From contig JBNJDJ010000068.1 in assembly GCA_051744845.1 (NCBI GenBank), positions 1-9,938 of the forward strand: a DNA stretch of 9,938 nt, written 5' to 3'. The translations under genes were made by a program, and so were the position numbers. The DNA is from JBNJDJ01 sp051744845. GTDB lineage: Bacteria; Bacillota; Clostridia; Peptostreptococcales; Acidaminobacteraceae. Below the pieces are notes generated by a model. It saw only the letters and a list, made by a program, of their open reading frames with translations. It did no database searches and had not been told where the DNA came from. Positions 6,228 through 9,938 of the stretch are shown here, piece by piece. Numbering within the stretch: position 1 is the stretch's first letter; the number at the start of each line of letters is the position of its first letter.

Positions 6228-6548
6228 ATGAAATTAATTTTACACCAAGTTATTGAAAATTTAAAGGAAATAATTAAAAAAAGTGATGATTTGTTAATAG
6301 AAGGCGGATTATCTGAATTAAATATTGTTTTAAAAAAAGTAATAGATGAATCAATGGCAAATATAGTAGGAGAAATATTATCTAATTTAGACGAAGAATT
6401 AAGACAAAACGAACAAAGAAAAAGAGATTATGAAATATTTAATCGACATGAGAAAAATATAGAAACAATATTTGGAAATGTAAATTATGAAAGAACCTAT
6501 TATAAAAACAAAAAAACTGGGGAATATAAACATCTAATTGTAGTTTAA
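6228..6548 (+). pseudogene. ISLre2-family (UPF0236) transposase, N-terminal fragment
   Basis: About 106 codons of a transposase that is normally near 450 residues or more. The start is ATG 6228 (nine bases after AGAAG) or the in-frame ATG 6219. The N-terminal helical region leads into the family hallmark of a basic KRDYEIFNRHEKNIET segment, then IFGNVNYERTYYKNKKTGEY and KHL. At about 6535 the similarity ends and the frame closes at TAA 6546-6548 after IVV. The DDE catalytic domain is entirely missing, so the protein cannot transpose. No matching 3' end or second inverted repeat was recognised downstream, pointing to a deletion that removed most of the element. Confidence 0.8.
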
Positions 6549-6681
6549 AAAGTATTTACATGCATATAAAAAAATAAGAGTAGTGGGGTAGGAAACTCGA
6601 ATAGATAACTCTATATATAATGCTTGTAATCGGTTAAATTCTAGTTAGATATTAAAAAAAAGAATACAATTAGTTACTTAA

Positions 6682-6709
6682 TTGATATTTTGATTATTTT
6701 AAGTAATAT
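6682..6709 (+). promoter_or_regulatory. Promoter of the Phd/RelE operon
   Basis: TTGATA (6682-6687), a 16-base spacer and TAATAT (6704-6709). The -10 box lies at the centre of the 30-bp palindrome, so binding there would block RNA polymerase. Confidence 0.55.
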
Positions 6710-6723
6710 ATTACTTAAAATAA
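6694..6723. promoter_or_regulatory. 30-bp perfect palindrome, operator of the Phd/RelE operon
   Basis: The 15-base arm TTATTTTAAGTAATA (6694-6708) is followed immediately by its exact reverse complement (6709-6723) with no mismatch. It covers the -10 box. It is immediately followed by an AAGGAG at 6722-6727. Phd/YefM antitoxins are known to bind palindromes overlapping their own promoter, so autorepression is the expected role. A T-run suitable for a terminator is absent. Confidence 0.7.
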
Positions 6724-6736
6724 GGAGTTGAATTAA

Positions 6737-6772
6737 GTGGATGATAGTGATGTAATGGTAATAAGGAGATGA
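6737..6772 (+). CDS. Possible 11-codon leader peptide before the antitoxin
   Basis: GTG 6737 is preceded by AAGGAG (6722-6727) at 9 bases and encodes MDDSDVMVIRR, ending with TGA 6770-6772, four bases before the antitoxin ATG. It overlaps the antitoxin's own Shine-Dalgarno sequence. It may be a translated leader affecting antitoxin initiation, or simply chance. Confidence 0.15.
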   Translation: MDDSDVMVIRR

Positions 6773-6776
6773 TATT

Positions 6777-7025
6777 ATGCCGAATATAAAACCAGTTTCT
6801 GATTTAAGAAATTATAATAATATATTAAAAGATATTGGGTCAGGCTCGCCAGTTTTTTTAACTAAAAATGGACGAGGGAAATTTGCTATTGTTGATATTG
6901 ACGAATATGATAAAAATCAAGTCACAATTAAATTATTATCAAAATTATTAAAAGCTGAGAATAGAATTAGCAAAGATGAAGATTGGATGACAGAAGAACA
7001 GGTTAAAGAAAAGTTGGGGCTCTGA
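6777..7025 (+). CDS. Phd/YefM-family antitoxin (type II TA)
   Basis: 82 residues from ATG 6777, with AAGGAG (6763-6768) at 8 bases. The N-terminal half is the Phd/YefM fold: KPVSDLRNYNNILKDIGSGS, the strand PVFLTKNGRGKFAIVDIDEY, then a helical C-terminus rich in Lys/Glu. The acidic tail (SKDEDWMTEEQVKEKL) would be the disordered toxin-binding arm. Phd proteins bind operator DNA with the N-terminal domain and neutralise the toxin with the C-terminal part. The stop TGA is followed within five bases by the toxin ATG. The antitoxin is intact although its toxin is broken, leaving an orphan antitoxin that could still act as a repressor or cross-neutralise related toxins. Confidence 0.88.
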   Translation: MPNIKPVSDLRNYNNILKDIGSGSPVFLTKNGRGKFAIVDIDEYDKNQVTIKLLSKLLKAENRISKDEDWMTEEQVKEKLGL

Positions 7026-7029
7026 TGTG

Positions 7030-7340
7030 ATGCATAAACTAAAGATCAACCCTTTAGCAACAAAGGTTCTAATTGAAACTTGTATTTCAAAGGATTTAGA
7101 AAGTCCAAAATCTGCTTTAAATATAGTTAAATTATAGAAAAATATACTTTATTAAAAGAATTTCCTCTAATAGGGACTAATGTATCTACAAGAATAAATA
7201 TAGAAACAAACTTTAGATATTTGATATCAGATAATTATTTAATTTTTTATAAAGTTGATGATAAATTTGTATATATTTATAGGATACTATAATATGGAAG
7301 AGATTATCTTAAAATTCTTTTTCCTAATAGAATGAAGTAA
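7030..7340 (+). pseudogene. RelE/ParE-family toxin, broken by a frameshift and a stop
   Basis: ATG 7030 (a GTG at 7027 is in the same frame) opens MHKLKINPLATKVLIETCIS and continues through SKDLESPKSALNIVK. It then meets TAG 7135-7137. Adding one A to the AAA at 7129-7131 restores IIEKYTLLKEFPLIGTNVST, then RYLISDNYLIFYKVDD and FVYIYRIL, the standard RelE/ParE core. A second lesion, TAA 7290-7292, interrupts this restored frame. Beyond it the same frame gives YGRDYLKILFPNRMK, the expected C-terminal motif, ending at TAA 7338-7340. The gene is full length apart from one missing base and one stop codon, so inactivation is recent. If expressed, the product would lack the C-terminal catalytic strands. 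Confidence 0.8.
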
Positions 7341-7448
7341 ATTAATTAATAAATAAATTATATTGAATTAAGCAATGTTAGTGCCTTGAAGTTAATAAAC
7401 AACGGTGCTAGTGCAATGATTAAAAAAAATAAGATAACTAATAGTATG

Positions 7449-7480
7449 GATCAATCAAGTAATTTTGGTTGATCTTTTTT
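7449..7480 (+). terminator. Rho-independent terminator after the Phd/RelE operon
   Basis: GATCAATC (7449-7456) pairs with GGTTGATC (7467-7474), an 8-bp stem with one G-U pair and a 10-base loop. Six Ts follow (7475-7480). Confidence 0.8.
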
Positions 7481-7493
7481 AATAAAGATTTAA

Positions 7494-7609
7494 CTTATCA
7501 CATTAGTTTTTGAGAAAAAACAGAAAAGTATAAAAAGTTAAAACTGTTTAAATTCCTGCAATTTAAATGTTTATTTAGATTCTAAATTATTAAACTCATC
7601 ACATTAGTT
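7494..7609 (+). repeat. 115-bp dispersed repeat, copy 2
   Basis: Near-identical to 5891-6005 and in the same orientation. The left 13-mer is TATCACATTAGTT (7497-7509) and the right one CATCACATTAGTT (7597-7609), again exactly 100 bases apart. It starts 13 bases after the terminator T-run. The two copies bracket 1.5 kb containing the ISLre2 remnant and the Phd/RelE module. Flanking sequences outside the repeat do not match between copies. Confidence 0.8.
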
Positions 7610-7854
7610 AAAAATTTTGGTTTTATACGATGTCGATATGTAAAATTATCAAAAGCTAAAATACACATTACATTATCGAATATGGTTTGCAATTTAATTA
7701 GGATGGTTAACTTAATTTTCCAGCCTAAATTTCAAATGTGAAAATTTTATTAGATCTAGAAATAATTGGATCTAAGAAAAAATAAGTTAGTTTTGATGTC
7801 TGTTTTTCGCTGTTTTTTAACAAAAAATTTAGTTATTACTTAAAAATGCTCTAA
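7610..7854. other. Gene-free AT-rich stretch
   Basis: No gene is seen on either strand. The only structure noted is a weak inverted repeat, TTAGATC (7750-7756) with GATCTAA (7769-7775), with a 12-base loop and no convincing T-run on either side. Stop codons are frequent in all plus-strand frames. Confidence 0.4.
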
Positions 7855-8190
7855 ATTAGCATAGTCTTTCAGAGGTTTCACTGGTACCATTTTGTTCTAG
7901 GGCTAAAAATACCAGATGCTTTTGATGATGAAATCTATAGAATTCAAGTTAGAAATACAAGAACTGTATTTTCTAATATAACTGTATTATATCTACATAA
8001 TTTTAACTGATAGAGATCCTCATGAATGGTCTGTGACAATTATTTTTGGAAATAATTCAAAACATATTAAATGAAAAAGGATTAGATGGCTTAAAAATAT
8101 CTAGTAAAAGAATTTTTGAAATATGATAAAGAGATTTTATATCTGGCGAAGCCGAAGATACTAGTAAATATAGAAAAGTTGCTTAATTAA
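7855..8190 (+). pseudogene. Unidentified coding remnant with several frameshifts
   Basis: A chain of short open stretches in successive plus-strand frames reads like one protein. 7855-8010 includes FHWYHFVLGLKIPDAFDDE and IYRIQVRNTRTVFSNITVLY. About 8003-8074 includes LTDRDPHEWSVTIIFGNNS. 8058-8126 gives QNILNEKGLDGLKISSKRIF. About 8122-8190 gives YDKEILYLAKPKILVNIEKL, ending at TAA just before the hairpin at 8191. Together that is about 110 residues with a natural-looking composition and a C-terminal end, but at least three frame changes and no start codon. The family is not recognised. It is likely the decayed 3' end of an accessory gene, convergent with AbiE. Confidence 0.35.
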
Positions 8191-8224
8191 AAGAAAAGCA
8201 TGCAATTACTCACCTGCTTTTCTT
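8191..8224 (-). terminator. Terminator of the AbiE operon (usable in both directions)
   Basis: AAGAAAAGCA (8191-8200) and TGCTTTTCTT (8215-8224) form a perfect 10-bp stem with a 14-base loop. On the minus strand the stem begins within the AbiEii stop codon region and ends in a TTTTCTTTTAATTAA tail. On the plus strand it also follows the remnant ending at 8190. Confidence 0.65.
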
Positions 8225-9119
8225 AAATATATTTTGTGTTTTTATGACTCCAACTTTTAAGAAATTTTTCTTTTAAAGTGATTGCTTCGTAGGGTGGTAA
8301 TGTTAAATCAATAATGACATTAACAACTTCATTAAAATCTAATTTATATTTTAATATTTTATTGCAGAAGTTGTTCCATCTTTTTTGAATTTCTGAATCA
8401 TAAACTAATCGTGAAATTACTGCTACTGTATCCTTTTGATATGATCTAGATCTATTCGTTAGAGTTTTATAGATTGCTTTCTGGAGCTTTCTTCCATCAA
8501 AATCAAATGTTTTTGCTAAATAATATATATCGTAAAAATCTTTCATTCTTCCGGTAGCTTCCATTAATGATATTATAGCATCTAATTTTTCAGCTATTGT
8601 AGACTCTAAAGAATAAGTCATGATAGTAGGTGATTCAAACTCTGAAAGGATTACTGGTAAAGTTCTTCGAACAGCTGAAGGTACTATAATATCACCAACT
8701 CCAAAATCTATACTAAAAGGAGTTTTTGTTTTTCCAATAATACCAGTAAGATTTACTTTAACACCAGTATATTCTTTAAACTCGGTTATTTTTTCTATAT
8801 TTCTAATTTTAAACTTTAAAAAATCATTTTCATTAGGTGGAGATATAATATTCACTATTAGTTTCTCTATAGTATCAATATCATTTGAATGATTAACTAA
8901 TAAGTAATCCGCATCTACTGTGGGTCTAGTAGTAAAGCTACTAATGGAATATAGTAATAAACCACCTTTTAGAATAAGATTATTTTTATAGCTAGATTGA
9001 GAGAGCCTTCTAATAAACTCTTCTTGGCAAAATAGATTTATCAGTTGTTGCAATTAGATGCCTTGTTCCTTTGATTTATTCTTTAATTTTGCTAATACTG
9101 ATGCTTCAATATTTCTCAT
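8223..9119 (-). pseudogene. abiEii: AbiEii nucleotidyltransferase toxin (type IV TA), with a TAA at codon 22
   Basis: The natural start is ATG 9117-9119 (minus strand), overlapping the AbiEi stop by one base. It reads MRNIEASVLAKLKNKSKEQG-I, then TAA (9054-9056), then directly TTG CAA CAA and the remaining 276 residues. With the stop ignored the length is 298 codons, normal for AbiEii. The nucleotidyltransferase core is intact: LKGGLLL followed by VDADY, IDFGVGD, AEKLDAI, and RMKDFYDIYYLA near the C-terminus. AbiEii proteins use nucleotides to modify cellular RNA targets and arrest growth; AbiEi controls them. The TAA removes only an N-terminal helix. The TTG right after it, with AAGG seven bases upstream, could allow reinitiation and a shortened but active toxin. 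Otherwise this is an inactivated toxin. Confidence 0.8.
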
Positions 9120-9715
9120 CACAACCACACTCCTATATATGTTTGGACTTTATTTTCTATATTAAATATTTTAGCGTAATCAAATAGTCTTCTCACGTTC
9201 TTATCAGGATCTTCTATATAACCTTTGAGAGCTTTACTAAAGACTTCTCGCTCCAATTTATTTTCATACCTAAGGATATCACATATGGTACGATCACGAT
9301 TAAATATTTTAACATCGACTTCTTTTATTTGAAATGTTTCGATCCCAATGTTTAGCAATTTTTTCTTTAGATAGAAGATTTCTAAAATTGGATAATCAAT
9401 TTTGTATTTATTTTTTTCGCTATTTCTATCAACTGCTATTTGCCAAGCAGAAGGTATTCTATCTGTATAGCCATAATGTATAAGAGCACTTTCAAGAAAA
9501 ATTACAGCATTAGGAAAGAGTTTTGCTATAGTTGCCTCTTCAGGGTAAGTATGATTCGGTAGTTCATAATAGCCGTACTTTATTTTTGAAATAGTTCCAT
9601 TTTTTAGTAGTTTTTTTATTTGCCGACTTGAAAGGCCCAGAGCATTAAGTTCAGAGGTCTTTAATACGCCACCGTTTTTGTTAAATTCTTTATAAATAAT
9701 ATCTTTTTCTATCAT
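9119..9715 (-). CDS. abiEi: AbiEi antitoxin/transcriptional repressor (type IV TA)
   Basis: 198 residues from ATG 9713-9715 (minus strand), with GAGGTG at 7 bases. Residues about 1-50 form the winged helix typical of AbiEi antitoxins: YKEFNKNGGVLKTSELNALG, LSSRQIKKLLKNGTI and KIKYGYYEL. The rest matches the AbiEi C-terminal domain, with ATIAKLFPNAVIFLESALIH, the VKIFNRDRTICDILRY block and a helical end. AbiEi proteins repress their own operon by binding inverted repeats in the promoter-leader region and neutralise AbiEii without forming a stable complex. The gene is intact and its stop TGA overlaps the ATG of AbiEii, so the two are translationally coupled. Likely control is through the CGCA/TGCG repeats between the promoter and this gene. 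Confidence 0.88.
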   Translation of the reverse strand: MIEKDIIYKEFNKNGGVLKTSELNALGLSSRQIKKLLKNGTISKIKYGYYELPNHTYPEEATIAKLFPNAVIFLESALIHYGYTDRIPSAWQIAVDRNSEKNKYKIDYPILEIFYLKKKLLNIGIETFQIKEVDVKIFNRDRTICDILRYENKLEREVFSKALKGYIEDPDKNVRRLFDYAKIFNIENKVQTYIGVWL

Positions 9716-9732
9716 ATTTGCACCTCAATATC

Positions 9733-9757
9733 CGCATTGCGATTTAGACTGCGTATT
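9733..9757 (-). promoter_or_regulatory. Inverted repeats in the AbiE leader (candidate AbiEi operator)
   Basis: CGCA-T-TGCG (9733-9741) is a perfect short palindrome. ACTGCGTATT (9748-9757) mirrors AATATCCGCA (9727-9736) with a two-base offset, giving an extended inverted repeat around the same point. It is the only GC-rich patch in the leader and lies between the -10 box and the ribosome binding site, where AbiEi-type repressors bind. Confidence 0.5.
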
Positions 9758-9767
9758 ATTTAATGTA

Positions 9768-9796
9768 ATTATAACACTATTTGATTTAAATTTCAA
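9768..9796 (-). promoter_or_regulatory. SigA-type promoter of the AbiE operon
   Basis: Read on the minus strand: TTGAAA (9796-9791), a 17-base spacer, TATAAT (9773-9768). This is near consensus and points into abiEi. Transcription should start about 9760, with a leader of about 45 bases. Confidence 0.75.
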
Positions 9797-9820
9797 TTAT
9801 ACTTTTGAAAGAAAAAAAAT

Positions 9821-9849
9821 TTGCAAAATTAAGAATTTGGATGTATAAT
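9821..9849 (+). promoter_or_regulatory. SigA-type promoter of the AbrB/MazE-like gene
   Basis: TTGCAA (9821-9826), a 17-base spacer and TATAAT (9844-9849). It is divergent from the AbiE promoter, with 24 bases between the two -35 boxes. Confidence 0.75.
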
Positions 9850-9889
9850 AAAGTAAGAAAGTAAGATATTCTGATAAAAGGAGGTTTTT

Positions 9890-9938
9890 ATGTTAACTAA
9901 ATTAAGAAGTAAAAATCAACTTACTATTCCTGCTGATT
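9890..9938 (+). CDS. AbrB/MazE-like (SpoVT-AbrB fold) DNA-binding protein, 5' end only
   Basis: ATG 9890 follows a perfect AAAGGAGG (9877-9884) at 5 bases. The 16 visible codons give MLTKLRSKNQLTIPAD, the swapped-hairpin start (K-x-QLTIP) of SpoVT-AbrB domain proteins. These are usually small dimeric regulators or antitoxins of MazF- or VapC/PIN-type toxins. Given the TA-rich surroundings an antitoxin with a toxin just beyond the window is likely, but a transition-state regulator cannot be excluded. The gene is cut by the right edge. Confidence 0.75.
   Translation, partial: MLTKLRSKNQLTIPAD

Noticed and set aside
7376..7425. Insertion-sequence end suggested by two TAGTGC motifs
   Set aside because: The two motifs are short, imperfect in context, and no matching inverted end or target duplication could be found.
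5891..7609. CRISPR array
   Set aside because: The 13-mer repeats are too short, occur only as two pairs 100 bases apart, and the intervening sequence is itself repeated rather than unique.
7750..7775. Terminator at the TTAGATC/GATCTAA repeat
   Set aside because: Only seven pairs with a 12-base loop, no clean T-run in either direction and no gene ending next to it.
8620..8892. 90-codon plus-strand open frame
   Set aside because: It lies entirely inside abiEii on the opposite strand, has no ribosome binding site, and its translation shows no family features; it is a shadow frame.
2603..9056. Stop-codon reassignment
   Set aside because: The interrupting codons include TAA, TAG and TGA, some arise by frameshift, and all three serve as normal stops of intact genes in the window.

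Overview
This is a very AT-rich window (roughly a quarter G+C by eye) with strong AGGAGG-type ribosome binding sites and TTGAnA-17-TATAAT-type promoters. It looks like a low-GC Bacillota chromosome or plasmid, probably a clostridial or halanaerobial lineage; that placement is inference. It is an accessory region packed with phage-defence and toxin-antitoxin (TA) modules and decayed transposons. There are no core housekeeping genes, tRNAs or rRNAs.

Layout, left to right. 1-970: the tail of an unknown gene, a strong hairpin, and a membrane protein split into two overlapping ORFs, probably one frameshifted gene. 1142-1172: a rho-independent terminator. 1283-3680: a defence operon of the RloAB/AbiL type. 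The AAA ATPase (RloA/AbiLi-like) is intact behind a good promoter. The partner RloB-like gene has an in-frame TAA and then stops inside the conserved NP-x-FE-x-W motif, where an unrelated-looking reading frame takes over. 3657-5290: an apparently intact TA operon with a palindromic operator, a small putative toxin, and an antitoxin combining a zinc finger, an HTH and a Panacea (DUF4065/SocA) domain. 5241-6548: transposon wreckage, namely an ExeA/TnsC-like ATPase fragment on the minus strand and the N-terminal quarter of an ISLre2-family transposase. 6682-7480: a Phd/YefM antitoxin with a 30-bp palindromic operator, followed by a RelE/ParE-type toxin gene broken by a 1-base deletion and a stop codon, then a terminator. 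A 115-bp repeat occurs in direct orientation at 5891 and 7494, flanking the ISLre2 remnant and this TA module. 7855-8190: a coding remnant broken by several frameshifts. 8191-9796, minus strand: an AbiE type IV TA operon with its promoter and terminator. The AbiEi antitoxin is intact, but the AbiEii toxin frame carries a TAA at codon 22. 9821-9938: promoter and first 16 codons of an AbrB/MazE-like protein, divergent from AbiE.

How the genes fit together: in three separate modules (RloAB, Phd/RelE, AbiE) the toxin or effector partner is damaged while the ATPase or antitoxin partner is open and well expressed on paper. Only the Panacea pair looks fully functional. The pattern suggests a defence island in which killing functions are being lost first and antitoxins are retained. 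A less interesting explanation is local sequencing error in AT-rich homopolymers. No wholly unknown system could be demonstrated. The best candidates for new biology are the Panacea toxin (family not recognised), the unassigned reading frame fused behind RloB, and the 115-bp repeat with internal 13-bp direct repeats exactly 100 bp apart.
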